Assembly: GCA_037903355.1 (NCBI GenBank)
Contig: JBAJFE010000008.1
Location: 124,001 to 188,000 of the forward strand
Direction: 5' to 3'
DNA: 64,000 nt
From: Trichuris trichiura
Lineage: Eukaryota; Nematoda; Enoplea; Trichinellida; Trichuridae
In this document: positions 1 through 12,840 of the stretch, in pieces
Position numbering within the stretch: the first letter of the stretch is position 1
Layout: every line of letters starts with the position of its first letter
Translations under genes and position numbers: made by a program
Notes under the pieces: model-generated
What the model was told of the DNA's origin: nothing
Database searches by the model: none
The model's input: the letters and a program-made list of their open reading frames with translations, nothing else

Positions 1-3000
1 ACCGCCAGTCGTATCCGCAAAGTTTTGTTCAAGCTATCAACAGGCGTTCACTGGCATTTGTATCCCTTAAAAGTAGCTATCCTGACGTTTTTTCCCTTGT
101 AAGGTGTTTGGCGGCAAAAGCTCGCTTTGAGACTATAGCGTAATTGTTGGCTATGGCCTTCCTTCAAGGGCAAAATACGACCATGAATATTTTTGCATAA
201 AGGCTAAACTTTTTAAAAAATTTGACTACGATGACGAATCCCCATTCCATATTGATAATATCAAAAAATGAATAAGAATAAATTAACAGTACGCGCGCCG
301 CCTTCGAAGCGTACTACTAATCGTGTACAGCAAAGTTCATTTGCATAGCTACTCTGTTCGCGTTGACGCGTTGGGCTTAGGCGTTGTTGAGTCGCTCTAG
401 TTTTTTGAATTTTCTCAGTTGGCGACGTTTTTCTTTGCACGTCGACCACATTTCGCAACATTGAACTTACGAACACCGCTTTCTTGAAACTGCTCAACTG
501 GTTGGGTTGTTTCCCGCTTCTTAGCTTAGTACGCCATCGGCAATAATGCTATAAGTGGTCAGCTGCGATGGAATATACATCTTCCGAAAAGAGCACATTA
601 AAAGTAAGAGATAAGGGCGCTGGTAGCTAATAATGATTCCAAGACGACGAAATAGCTTGAAAATGCCCTCTGCTTACTCGAGACCAAAACAGCGACCCGT
701 AATAAAAAATAATTCAGCAAACCTATAGTGACCGCGTAGATATAGGCGAATTTCTTATCTTTCATTTGCTTTGTACGTCTTTAGCCTTATCAGCAATTCA
801 AAAATACTAAACGCGACAATAAAGTCGGGAGAAAGCAACGAGGAAGGCTAAGAACCAGCCGGGTGATCTAGACACGCAGACGGCTTATTCATGGCTGAGG
901 AGAGATTGATATGGGCTTTCCAGCTAGAAACTAGTTTTTTCGTCTTTCGTAAGGACCTCCTTGCTTAAGGCGCCACCTTTTCTTGTTCATCATTGCTGGC
1001 CAGTGAGGCAGCTTCCGCGTTTTGAAACTATTTCATAGAATCAACTACTACTACTACTCTCGATGACGATAAGACTTCACTTTCTCTCTCTTGCGCGCGC
1101 GCGCGCGTCTTCGTGTCTCTTTGTTGGAAGCTCCTTGGAGGGTTGTGCTAGCGATGAGCCCGCGCGCGGATGGCTCGTTTTCTTCCGCTTATTCATTGCT
1201 GCAATAGGGGCTATGACGTTCAAAGAGAGCAGGAATAGTTCCGGAAAAATTTCGCAACACATCCATCATAGCTGCGCAACGAAAGAATGGTCAATGGCAA
1301 AAAGCCTCCGCGCGTCTGTCTCGCTTCCCATTGCCGTAGGGTCAACAGGACTCGCCGCTGTTCTACCAAGGTGAGCGCGCGCCTGACAAAAATAGGCGTA
1401 TACTCAACTTGCTGTGCTGTGCAGGTTACCATCACGCGGTTGAATGCGAAGGTAGAATGCCTAAATCTAAACGAGTGAATTAACAATTTTTTGAAACGTA
1501 GGCTTTTGGAATTTGTCGCTGCGAATAAATAAAAACGCAAAGGTATCATTCCAATCACGCTTCAACGAGCAGCAGGTGTACAGACACGGCTGCACGCTTA
1601 AAGCTTACTATTGTTTTTCCAAGGAGATTACGAGCTTCAAGTAGCCTTGGCTGCTGTGGTGGTGAAAAAGCGGGAACCAAGTAAGCTTTCCGTCAGCTTC
1701 TAGCAATGGTCGTAAATCACCTGGCGCCCAGATGGATCCTCGGTGGTATTTGCGCCCGCTAGCTTGATTAGGTTTGCGCGCAGCAAACCTGCAGAGAAGC
1801 AACGAACGCGCGCGGCATTCCAAGCGCAGCTAAATCCACCAAATTCCACGGCCGTCGGCATCCTTGCAGCAGCAGAGCTTGTTTGCCGCCAACCAAGCAA
1901 ACCGAGACGACTTTTAGTATTGGTACTTTCTAACTCGCGCGCGCGCCAGCATAGCTTGACGACTTGCCGGCAAATACTTCAAAATCGCTATAAGGTGTTG
2001 TCACTTTTTTGGACACCCGTTGCAGTGGGCGCTTGAAAATATGGGACACAACTTCACCCGCCAAAGCTTAAGCCGCTTATTTCAAACTCTTTGAAGTCTA
2101 AACTATTAACTACAGCATTTATGTATAACGTTAGCCGTTCGCTTTGATTTGCTTTCGTCCGAATTGATCACATTTATCAAAATCGGCTTGAGCAAAGCCG
2201 CCCAACAATGCGTGACCATTCGTTAAGCCTTTGGCGAAATGTTCAATTTTCTCGTTTTCATAAACTAAGTGCAAAAGCGCGCGCTTGATCGATTGGCCAT
2301 CAGCAGACAATTTCTTCCTCTTCGGCCACTACTTTGCCAGCCGCTTTTGCCAACCAAGAAGAAGAAGAAGAAGAAGAAGTTGCAAAAATCGTCCGCCAAC
2401 ACAGTTGGTGGGCGCCTTGAAAGTTCCCACTTCGGCGGCGGGATACCTTTGCATTTATGCAAATTTCCAAGCGGATAACAACGCGGAGCGGCAAATCGAA
2501 TACGCGTTTACGTGTTCAACAACCAAAAATGGTAAAAGGCTGCGCAGCCGCCGGCTTGAGCGCGTAAATGCGCTTCACTGCGAAATGGGACCGTAGGGGG
2601 CGTACGTGGGACTTGACAGATGGTAAGTTTATGGCAAAAAGAAAAAGGAGGCACGTCTCCTTTGTCACCTTTGAACCATTGACGACTAGAGATGTTGTCG
2701 GCGCCTCGGGATGCTTTCGATGGCCGGACAGGTTCGGCCGCCGCCGCCGCCGCCGCCGACGATTAAGTGGACCTATTTTTAAGCCTCGTCGGCCCGGCAG
2801 AAATGCGCATGCCATTCATTTTGTTTGCATAAACATTGGCTGAATAAAATTGAATCAAGAATGCCATACGACCGAGACCAGTAAGTTCACGGGTGCCACT
2901 AAACCCTTTCCCGCCGAAATGGGTGCAACCCCAACATGCCACTCTTCAACAGGGAACATTGAAGGAAGGTGGCTACTTACTCGTTGGATATGAGCGCACT

Positions 3001-5683
3001 GAGGAAGGCTTTGTCATAAATCTGACGCTTTGGATTCAAAGGAATGTTGCCTCAGAAGTGTCTCAAGGCGCTAGCGGCATCTTTCGGCGCGAACTCAGCT
3101 CTTGTTTTGTTTATATAGCTGTTGCCACAAAGTAGAGATGTTATCCTCTACTTTTCTCTACTCTAACTACTAACTGCTCTTTTCTCTTTCCCTTCTGACA
3201 GGTAGAAATGAATATTTTAACTACTAGTGGACACTTGCTATTGATACACTACGTAAGTCTATACGTGTAGCCTACGTAGAGTATATATATATATTTGATC
3301 TATCGCTTTGTGGATGCAATGGAATTTTACTTGACCAATGGCTAGTTAGGCGGACGAGATGGTGAACAACTGGCCATATTCTTCTTCTTCTTCTCCTAAT
3401 TTCCATTATGATAAGTTAATTGGATCAAATAATAGAGTTAAGTGGCGCTGGTCATTGGCAATGAAGCATCACATGGCTGGCTGTCAGTCGGCTGTCAGAA
3501 ACCGGCTGGCCAGTCGAGCGGTCTCGCGCACCGCTGCGCAGGTGAAACGTAGTCACGACAACGACAACGGCGACGACAACGTTGTTCCAACTTTTATTCT
3601 AATAGACTCTACCGCAAGTTGGCTGACGTAAAAGAAACAGGCGACTGTTGTGCCGGTGCTACGCGCATTTTCGCCTGTGTCGCGCGCGCGCGCGAGAGGT
3701 AACGTTTTTCTTTTTTTTTTGTCCGTCTCCCTTTTTCAAACCACCCACTGGCACCCAAAGGAGGAGTTGAAGAAAGCTTGGCTCGTTTAAAAGCATACTG
3801 CTTAGCACCATCGGCGCGGGAACAGCAGGCGGGTGCTGACAGCAGCTGCTTCAGGCAAATGGCACGGCCTCTCTCTCTCTCTCTTTCTCTTTCCCAACAA
3901 CCACCCACCATGCCGTAGAGTTGGTTTAACAGGAGACAAATGGTTAGGTGCCAATCTCCAAACTATACCAAAGCAGGTTACGCATCGAAAGGGGTAAGTT
4001 TATTTTCCTTTCTTTTTTTTAGCCTAGGCATGCGAACCCTAACGGCACCCTGTCACGTATATATCTTACAAGAGGTGAAGTTAAAAGGCATCAACGATGA
4101 TGGCTTACTCTTATCTTCACAATCACCTGTCAAAGGAGTGTGTTGAAGAGGCTAGACGCGTTTATAGTATGGCTGCGTAGGCAAATGGGCGCCTAATCGC
4201 ATTACAATGCCAAGATGTGGTTGTTTGCTTTGGGCGCTAACAGAAATGAATTGAGAGATATGCGGGGATCATTTGTTGCTTTTTCCATTCGGCCAGCGAA
4301 CGTCGTTGGAGGAGGATTGCTTGTTGGAGTTACGAGTTGATGCCCCAATATAGCTTCGGGCCGTACTGGTAGCGGTCGCTTTGTTGCCGGCTTTTTGCTT
4401 GCCCAGATCGTATAAACTCGTTTCGCAAAAGGCCAACAACCGACTCTCTGTCAATAGCCGTTATCCTTACGTTTCTCAAATGGATCGACAAAAAAGGGAA
4501 AGTCGAGAAAAAAAGAAAAGAAAAGAACAGTCGGTAAAAATGACCAATCAATTTCCGTGCCGCGCCAATCTTTATTGCTATTTTAAAGGGGGAAGAAGCA
4601 AGGCGCCATTGGCGGGAACAATCGCCTTTGCAGCCGGCCTTCCCCTTGGCGCCGGCCCATCTCCCATTTTAATCTCCCCAAATACCTATAATATATATTA
4701 TTGGTTGGCCCATTTTTCTAGTTGGCTTTTTTTTCTTAAAAATTGGTCATCCGAGAGAAAGAGTTCTGCTGCTGCTTCTGCTGCTGTCGACCGACCCGTT
4801 GGAAATACTTCTCTCTTGTCGCTAAGCATTTTCGTTGCCGACGCCATCAGGAATTCAGCCAACATTGGCCGTTGGCATTTAAAGCAATTTATTCCAAACG
4901 GCGCTGTTAAAAATTAGCTGCTCATGAAAGCTTTACAGCGTGTAATAAGAGATGCGTCACATAACAGAGAGAGAGAGAGAGAGACGGAAGTATCGTCGTC
5001 GATGGGACAACGTCGTCTTGTTTTAAGTGCAATTGCGCCTGTGGACCATAAGATAACTTTTCAGGGCGCCAATCAACTACGCGCCTGACGAGAGATGGGC
5101 GCCTACGGTTCTCCCTTGCCGCCAGATGTTTTTCAGCTCTTCAATATATTCTCTCTTCTTTATGCAGCGTTTGGCAAGGAGCCGACGACGACCAATAGGG
5201 TACCGCTCTCTCTCTCTCTCTCCGTACGTATTCGACCAAGGCAACGGCGGCTGCAGTGGTGGTGGCTCAGGATTTATTGTCGTCCTTCAAACCCCTTCTC
5301 ACGGCGGTGACAGGTTTCGCTGTTGATCTTTTACTAATCGAACGCGCCGCGTTCGAGTAACCACCACCACTTTTGACATTTACAAATATACCTGCGTCGA
5401 CTGAGTCGTCGTCAGCGTCAGAGAATTGCTAAAATACGTGATCGCCGGCGCGCGAACGGGTGCCGATCACTTTTTATCGCTTCTCTCACCATTCCGTATC
5501 TCCTCGAGTCGTTGCGCGCCCTGACGAGCTATCGCGCGTTAATTTGCATAAAAATATGGTATAATTCGAAATTGTGTGTGCGTAGCTTTTAGGAAATAAG
5601 GGGCGTCGCCGAGCGAGCCATCCTTTAAAAACAAAAAGCGTGTAGAGAGAGCGAGAGAGAGAGAGTTGACGAGCGAGCGCGCA
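1..5683. other. Gene-poor stretch with simple repeats
   Basis: No open reading frame here shows a recognisable domain or a convincing splice pattern. The stretch holds short tandem repeats: alternating CG near 1093-1107, (AAG)n at 2356-2379, (CCG)n at 2737-2759, more CG near 3681-3694, and GA/CT tracts near 3870-3890, 4971-4984 and 5210-5222. A 178-codon frame at 4381-4917 on the + strand looks fortuitous. The last few hundred bases probably include the promoter and 5' UTR of the gene starting at 5684, but no core promoter element was identified. Confidence 0.5.
5541..5550. repeat. Representative copy of the dispersed AATTTGCATA element
   Basis: This 10-mer contains ATTTGCAT, the reverse complement of the POU octamer ATGCAAAT. 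This copy lies about 135 bp upstream of the start codon at 5684. Other exact copies found by eye on either strand begin at 7932, 9979, 17588, 17710, 18643, 31548, 37121, 39860, 51388, 52412, 54872, 55312, 56511, 57370, 62122 and 63119. Many near copies also exist. All 16 of these lie in introns, spacers or flanks rather than in assigned coding exons. Function unknown. Confidence 0.75.
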
Positions 5684-8163
5684 ATGGCCAAAGGAGAACG
5701 AATGGTCTCAGCTTCCCGACGAACCGAATGGGCCCTTTTGCTTCTATTCGTCCGGTCGATCGTTCTACCAGTCCCAACGAGCGCCATCGGCTTTGACGGC
5801 ATTCCGGGCGACTATTGCCTTCTTCGAAAGCCCGTACAATGCTGCAACAACAGGGACGACGACTGCACAATGCCCATACTTGGCAATCATTTATGCTACT
5901 GCGATCGCTTTTGCAAACGGGACGACGGGGACGATTGTTGTCCAGATTTTAGGGCCGTATGCGAAGGCATACAACCCAGCCCGCAGATGAAAGGTAAGCA
6001 AAGAAGAAAAATTAAAAGCCTATTGGTTTGTTTTTTTTTCAGGGTGCCATGACGAGCTTGGCACATTCTACCCCGCCGGCGGACCTTACAAAGTGAACTG
6101 TAATAGTTGGTAGGCGTTGTCTATATCTTTTTTTTTTTTAAATATATATACGTGTTGAATTTTTTCAGCTCGTGCACCCTATCCGGCCAACAGTACAAGC
6201 TGCAATGCGAAGCGAAGAACGCTTGCCTTATTCAGGAAGACTTGCTGCGCAAAGTCTCCCAAGGACAATACAGGCACGAAGGATAGGCCCGCCGTTGGTA
6301 CCGGTTTTGACGGGCCGCCTTTTGCAGCTGGAAAGCGACCAACTATTCGGCCTTTTGGGGCCAAACTTTGGACGACGGCGTCAAGTATCGATTGGGCACT
6401 TTGTACCCGGAAAGGAGCGTCAAGAACATGAACGAAATTCTGATCGAACCCGCGCTACCATTGCCGGAAATGTTCGACGCCCGAGAGCGTTGGCCCGGCT
6501 TTATATATCCGGTCCGAGACCAAGGCAACTGCGGAGCTTCCTGGGCCTTCTCTACGACAGGTGAGCAAAGTTTCTTCCTCCTTAACTAGGTGTCGCTCTT
6601 GTCGACAACGCGCAACGCTCTTCCAAGCCATAATAGGATTATGAGCTGTCGACGTCGAGATAAGCTAAAAATACTTAGTTCTGCTCGAAGAGAAAAAAAG
6701 TCGCACTCAGTTTGGGTGCCCAAAAGTGGGAGAGTCAAATTATTCAGTCCAACCCTTTCCTGCGGAAGGGTAGCTAAGCTGTCGCATGTCAGCGATAGAG
6801 TGGAGGCTCTTTTCCATTGTCAAACAAGGGAAAAGTACGTACAGCGTTAAAAAAATCATCATAATTTGACCTTTCCGCCGCCGACGTTTAGGGAGTCGCC
6901 TAAACGCGTTGAAATGTCTTCATTTTTCATAGAGACGGCGCCCGTCCGCCCAGGCTATGACCCACAAATCAAAAAGACGTCTTTACAACGACCAGACGGG
7001 ACAGTTATACTTGTCGGGTCATAGCAAAGGCGGTTTCTGATGGCGGGAGCCCTATATACAGCTTTTGAAATATATTTCTTGTTGTTGCTTCGTCCTTATG
7101 TTGGGCTTAATATTTTATAGCCGTTTCCGCGGATCGTCTGGCCATTCAGTCCGGTGGCAAATATCACCATGTGCTGTCAAGCCAGCAACTGTTGTCCTGC
7201 AACCAGGCAAGGCAGCGCGGATGCAATGGCGGATACCTGGACCGCGCGTGGTGGTACATACGCAAATACGGGTGCGTACAATGCTAACAAGTAGACAACA
7301 ACAGTAATGACGTCATCAAGTGACGTCATTTCAGCGTGGTCAGCGAAGAATGCTATCCGTACGTTAGCGGCAGAACAAACGAGCCGGGAGAATGTCGCAT
7401 TCCAAGATCGACGTCTCCAACCGAGATTAAATGTCCTTCAGGCTCGGAGGATAGGAGAGTATTCAAAATGACGCCACCTTATCGTATATCCACCAACGTA
7501 AGAGACAGCACCGCGCAAAAGCTCGTACTTAAAAGGCTTTTCCATTTTAGGAGAACGACATCATGACGGAAATTATGTCCAACGGACCTGTACAAAGTGA
7601 CTGCCCATTTTGGCCCCGTATTCGGGATAATACCTAACTGGGATGCAATTTATTTTTAGCCACCTTTTTGGTGCACGAAGATTTCTTCATGTACAAAAGC
7701 GGCGTCTATCGCCACCTTCGACTAGCTGCCGAAAAAGGGCGTCAGTACGAAAAGTCTGGTTATCATTCCGTCCGTATTATAGGGTAAGAAAAAAAGCTGT
7801 TGCGTAAACAGCTTTCGATGTACGCCACCCATTGTTCGTTATTTTTCAGCTGGGGAGTCGACCACTCAACCGGAACACCCGTCAAATACTGGGTAAGCAA
7901 CGCAGAGCTTAAGCCCAAGCTTCTAAGCACTAATTTGCATATATTCTACCCAACTTGCCTGCTTATTGCAGCTGTGCGCCAATTCTTGGGGAGAAGACTG
8001 GGGCGAAAATGGCCTATTTCGCATAGTGCGTGGAGAGAACCATTGCGACATTGAAACGTTCGTTATTGGTGCCTGGGGTAAAGGCAGCAAGAAGAGAAGA
8101 AGAAAGTTTAAAGTTGTGCGAAAGTTGCGCCATCTACGCCGGCAGCATCAGCAGCAGATGTAA
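5684..8163 (+). CDS. TINAGL1: Tubulointerstitial nephritis antigen-like protein (secreted cathepsin B-like pseudoprotease)
   Basis: Ten exons: 5684-5993, 6043-6109, 6169-6273, 6328-6560, 7121-7271, 7335-7497, 7551-7596, 7660-7783, 7850-7892, 7972-8163. They join in frame to 477 residues, close to human TINAG (476) and TINAGL1 (467). The first in-frame ATG is 5684. A hydrophobic segment (about residues 16-35) looks like a signal peptide. A cysteine-rich somatomedin B-like region (about 42-95) and a second cysteine cluster follow. The C-terminal two thirds is papain C1A/cathepsin B-like. The active-site motif reads [13 protein letters not shown], so the nucleophilic cysteine is serine, as known for TINAG proteins. 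The His ([11 protein letters not shown]) and Asn ([11 protein letters not shown]) positions are kept. It is expected to be an inactive matrix or basement-membrane protein. The C-terminus is a basic tail (about 25 residues). Intron 3 seems to use a GC donor. Orthology lies with TINAG and TINAGL1 jointly, so the symbol is approximate. Confidence 0.93.
6274..6327 (+). other. Inferred GC-AG intron (54 nt) in the TINAG-like gene
   Basis: The reading frame runs into a stop shortly after 6273. It resumes in the correct frame, with family-typical sequence ([11 protein letters not shown]), at 6328. The acceptor is TTTTGCAG. The only donor that keeps the frame and the homology is ACAG|GCACGA, giving a 54-nt intron of normal length for this genome. 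A GT donor that preserves the protein was not found. Alternatively a sequencing error lies here. Confidence 0.65.
7308..7328. promoter_or_regulatory. Tandem TGACGTCA (CRE-like) palindromes inside intron 5
   Basis: Two perfect TGACGTCA octamers at 7308-7315 and 7321-7328 sit 13 bp apart, start to start, in the short intron before the exon at 7335. This is the consensus cAMP response element bound by CREB/ATF factors. The second copy overlaps the pyrimidine-poor region just before the TTTCAG acceptor. The sequence match is certain and regulatory activity is speculative. Confidence 0.35.
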
Positions 8164-11100
8164 ATCCAGTTGAGCTGGTCACATATTATCGCTTGGCGCG
8201 CGTTCGGATGCGAACCATTGTTTGCCAACCAACGAAATTCGCTAGTCAGTCATCATCATCATCATGGGAAGAGGAGGGCGTCCTTTAAAAAAAAACAATT
8301 CCTGCCTGTAAAATGCCTGAAGGGCACGAGCGCGCCTAACGGCTACGTCGTGTCTTTCCGATCATTTCGCTTTTAATAGTACGTATTCAAATAATCGCTG
8401 CCACGAAAAAAGTCACCAAACCCATTAATACCTTAATCTTCACTGCCCTATAAAAACAATGCTGCCCGATCAACATTGCCTGGTGTTACTACACGCCCGC
8501 TACACTGCTTCACCTTTATTTTGTCGTTTTGTATTGTGAAGTTTTGTTTTTTTTCAATTTTGTTGCTTTGCCAACCGCACACTGCCAGGAGGAGAATACC
8601 TTTTTGCTCCGATCAACTGCGTGGCTCAAAACAAACCATCTACTACACTTCTACTCGCCGTCGTCTCTTTGCGTATCCTCTTGGCGTTTTTTGCGCTTCG
8701 TTCGCCTGCCCCTTCATATCTCCTTTTGACGCTCTCGCCAAATGAAAGCAAAACGCCTTTACTAGACCCATTTCAAGCTGCCGCAACAATCCTGCCTGCC
8801 TATCGCTTATTTCACTACCGTTGTTTTCAACCGACGAAAATCGTCTTAATTTAAGAGCACAATACGAGACGCCCCGTTGCAATAGTGGGTAGCGCTTGTC
8901 TTTTTCCTTCCTTCCCTGTCCGCAATTGAAAAACGTATACGCATGTTCATTTTGTGGCCTGCGCCGTGTAAGCTGTGAAGAAAAAGAAGAGAATAAATGC
9001 ACATTTCTTTGTTGCTCGTTCGGAGGCTTAAAAGATTGGAAAATTGTTGCTTTGCAAATGGCGGGCGCTGCCATGCTCTACTTTGTTGGTATCGCAGCGT
9101 TACGCCCTGATATGCGCGCGTTGCGTGAACATTCTTCAGGCGGTCTTATCGGCGCTGCAAGGACGAATATATTACAAGCGTCATTGCATAGTTGAAGTAA
9201 GGCGCACCCTTTTGTAGGGCGTTTAATTTTCAACGGGTCACCGCATTATACATAGCAGCAGCTCTTAACTAACAACCGCCGTTGACGCTAAGAATATTCA
9301 TCAAGGAGGTTGTCCTTCACGAATATTCATGAATGATTTATGCAAATCTGGAAGCAGCAGACTTTGCATAAATTCCAATCTTCTACTGGGATGTTGGAGC
9401 GGTCGTCGGCTTGGTTTGGGAAAAAACAAACCGCCGACGGTAAGAACCCAAACGAGCGCCCATTCCGAGCATCTCATTCAAGGCTAATTATCAACCCGCC
9501 AACAGTGTCGAACGAAATGTAGTCGCGGTTGAAATATCCCTATTAAATTTTTGAGAAGTGACAAAGAGGCCGCGCGCGCGCGATCCAATCGCGATGCTCT
9601 TTTTCCCGTTTTCTTTCTTTACTTTTTTTGGTCAAATTCCAATTGCTTTTGGCGGAAAAACAACAGGAATTTGGCCCAAACGGGTCAACGAGCGGCGTCG
9701 GAAAAATTGTTGCAAATTGTTTAGGAAAACAATTCCACTAACCTCTATTTTAATCCACTTAGCAAAAGTTGGCCAACGCGCGACAACAACCGGCGCAAGT
9801 TCGTCGCGCGCACGCTCACGTCTATGTGGGTCGCCATCATTTCCATTTGGAAGGTTAAAAGTCAATTTGCGACATCGTACCATACGTCAACGCGGTCGCA
9901 TATGTCATCGAACAGCTTTGGCCATGTCGTACTAGCTGCAATTGAAAAATATTTGTTAATGAAAGGCGTACGTGATTTTATGCAAATTTTACATCACTCT
10001 CAATGGCTACTCCACTTTGAGACATTGACAACGGAACGCGACGGATTGGTGCGAAAGATGCTCCATTGATCCCTTTAAAGTTAATGGAAAAAAATTGGCT
10101 TTTCCTATAGACGAAAAAACTATTTTCGTCGGCAATGGATCCGACAGTGTATATCTGCTTTTTTGATTGTCTTTTGCTTCTTCAGCTCTCTTCGCTTTCC
10201 ATGTGTTAAGCATTTCGACCTTAGAGAAATGAAGATGGCAAAAATAAGCGACGGCTAAGTGACGTTTCTTTACTTTCTTGCGGTCGTAAATCGATAGACG
10301 CCATATACGGGGTTCACTTTTCACCCAGTCATTACGCGGACGTTGTCTTCACGTCTTCTTCATTGAAGCGGAATTATTTAGACAACAGCAAGAAAGCACG
10401 TGGATAACCAGTTGACAATAGCGTCACGGTAGCATTCACGTGTCGTGCACGCGACAAAGTGGTAATGGAATTCGATTAGAGCTTCGCGAGGGAGAATCTC
10501 TAAGCGAGTACAAAATTGGGCCCATCCAAGCGCCCAAAGCTAATAGACGACATTGCGTTGTCGTCGTCAACGGCCGCCGACTGCGTTGGAAAAAAGTGAA
10601 AGGCGATTGAACGCGCCCGAATCGACAAGCTGAAAAGGAGTTTTTGCCAACAAAAAAGGACAAAAGCGCTCACCTTGGGCAAATTGAAAATTTTTGATCC
10701 AAACAGAAAAAGCGTCGACGCTTAAAATGTGGTCGCGCTACGCTTGTTCGCTCCGAATGGAAAAAGAGAATCGATCCTGTTCGATCAGCACGGAACGACG
10801 CAATAAGCGAAGTCCTATTAGGGATCAACGTTGAAACGAGACGACTCCCTTTCGAACGTACTTCCTTTATTGCTTCCTTACGCTATTGTTCGCCGGCGAT
10901 CGCTGCAAACCTAAACCGTCAACGAATGCAGCCCAATACCAAATAAGGAACAGCGGAGGGAAAGACGAACATTTTTGCCGCCATAAACGAACGATCAAAA
11001 TAATTGCGCATCCGATCCGACGGCAATGGGATTTCTCGCTCTTTCTTTTTTTTTAAATTTTATTTATTCGTCAAAACGATCCGTAAGCACAACGATGACT

Positions 11101-12840
11101 GCAAAAAATATTGTGCCGAAAAAAGCATTGTCTCCGAGATGGCGACACTAATCTTCCTTTCACAGCGTCTTGTCGTGACAACATGAGTGCGCATACATTA
11201 TTGTTGTCCAACTTCCGGCCGCCAAACAACAAAAAGACTTAACGGAAAACCACCGCATTCGAACGGCAACCGCTGGCGGGAAATGGAGCGCCGGAAGCGA
11301 CATCTTTCAATGAACGGAGGGAAACTAACATCATCAGCATCATCATCCGCTTATTCAAGTTCTTTTGCTTCTTAACAACCAACGACGGGTGGGACAAAAT
11401 TTACATATTCCCTCGTTGTGCACATGGTCGTCGTCTCTGGTCCAAAACAATGGCACAACAACCGATCATGGATCCAAATGATGAAGCGCTCGGCACAATG
11501 GATAGGAAGCGCAAAAGGATTGGCTGTTGGAACAAAAAGATCAGAGCCAATACGTCTTAGCTTTCATCTTTAAAAAAACAAATAATAAATGACGCGCGGG
11601 AAGAAAAAAATGAGGACGCATTAAAGATGAGAGAAAAAGAGAGAGAGAGAGAGGAAGGAAAAAGAGAAAAAGAAGAGGGGGAGAGCGAATGCTCAGCTTG
11701 TTGTCCGCAGCAACGAAGCAGCATTCAAAAAGGAGAAACAAAAAACAACGTGATATCATATTTTTATAAAAATCGACAGTGGGGTTCGCTTGCCGCGAAA
11801 AAAAGACAGAATGAAGAAAAAAAAGAGAGAGAGAGAAGGAGGAAAGAACCGACCGCCAGCGACAGCGAGTACTGAGCGACGTCGGTTTGGAAAAAATACG
11901 CGAACAAAAAACCTCGAAACCGGACAAACGACAAGACGAAGCGAAAACGGATACGCGCGCGCGCATCCATTAACGGACTTGCAACGAACCGCCAAAGGCA
12001 AAATGCTTGAACCGTCACAGGGCAGACAGAAAGAAAAGGTTCAACTGAACAGATATCCCACGCGGAATGGGAGCAAAGCAAGTCCGCGCCGACAAAAAAA
12101 AATTGAACGGATCCTAAGAAGGAGACGGAGAAAAAGAGAGAGCGACAAAAAGGACAGACTACAACTTGGCACCAACGGAGATGTTGGACTTGCTGGCGCC
12201 CAGTCGACCAAAGAAGGAAAAGCGTGTGCGATCAAAGCGCCCTCTAACAAACGGAAACGCGATCTTCAAACAAGCCTCTCGATGATGATACACAAATGGG
12301 AGCAAGGATGGATGGATGGATGGAGGGCTCCAGTTCAACGGGACTTCCTCCTTTCTAGGCGCGCAACATTCAAGATGGAACAATGAGGAGTCAAGAAAGC
12401 GGATGTCGACTGATCAGCAGATGCGAAAAGGCGGTCCCCCCTTAATGCACTTACGATAGGGAGGATATATGAGCGAGGGAGAGGAGAGGGAGAGAACAGT
12501 ATCGAAATGGTAATTATCACAAGAGCACATGCACCGCCAATGAAAGCTCGCGACTGGAGGGGACCGCATGATGGAACAGAGAGAGAGAGTCGTACTTTCT
12601 TTCCTTGTTTGGTATTTTTTTAAAAAAAGGTGGAAAATAAAGGAAAAGAGGGATATCGCATTATTTTGCGCTACACCGTAGCAACAAAATGTCAAGCAAC
12701 TAAAAGGAGAAAAAAAAAGTGGAGACGCTAAGGGCCATACACGCATAGACAAGTATGCGCGAGCCACAAAGGCGACTAAGGGAGGGACGGGTGAGAGGGG
12801 GGGACGGGGAGAGGACACACTGCGTGATGATGACCATTGG
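8164..12840. other. Spacer without a supported gene
   Basis: This lies between the TINAG-like stop and the LARP4 stop, so both 3' UTRs must lie within it. From about 11600 to 12800 the + strand is strongly purine-rich (GA and GAAAA tracts at 11636-11655 and around 11820-11840, GATG repeats near 12310-12325). On the minus strand this would give a CT-rich LARP4 3' UTR. Long open frames here (such as 11790-12386 on + and 11541-11966 on -) are low-complexity products of that skew. A 99-codon frame at 8896-9195 (+) has no recognised similarity. An octamer element copy lies at 9979-9988. Confidence 0.5.

Noticed and set aside
4381..4917. A 178-codon + strand frame
   Set aside because: The product mixes unrelated low-complexity segments and a hydrophobic stretch from T-rich DNA, with no motif or neighbouring exon.
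11790..12386. A 198-codon + strand frame rich in Lys, Arg and Glu
   Set aside because: It is the product of the GA-rich, purine-skewed sequence antisense to the probable LARP4 3' UTR. It has no domain or splice support.
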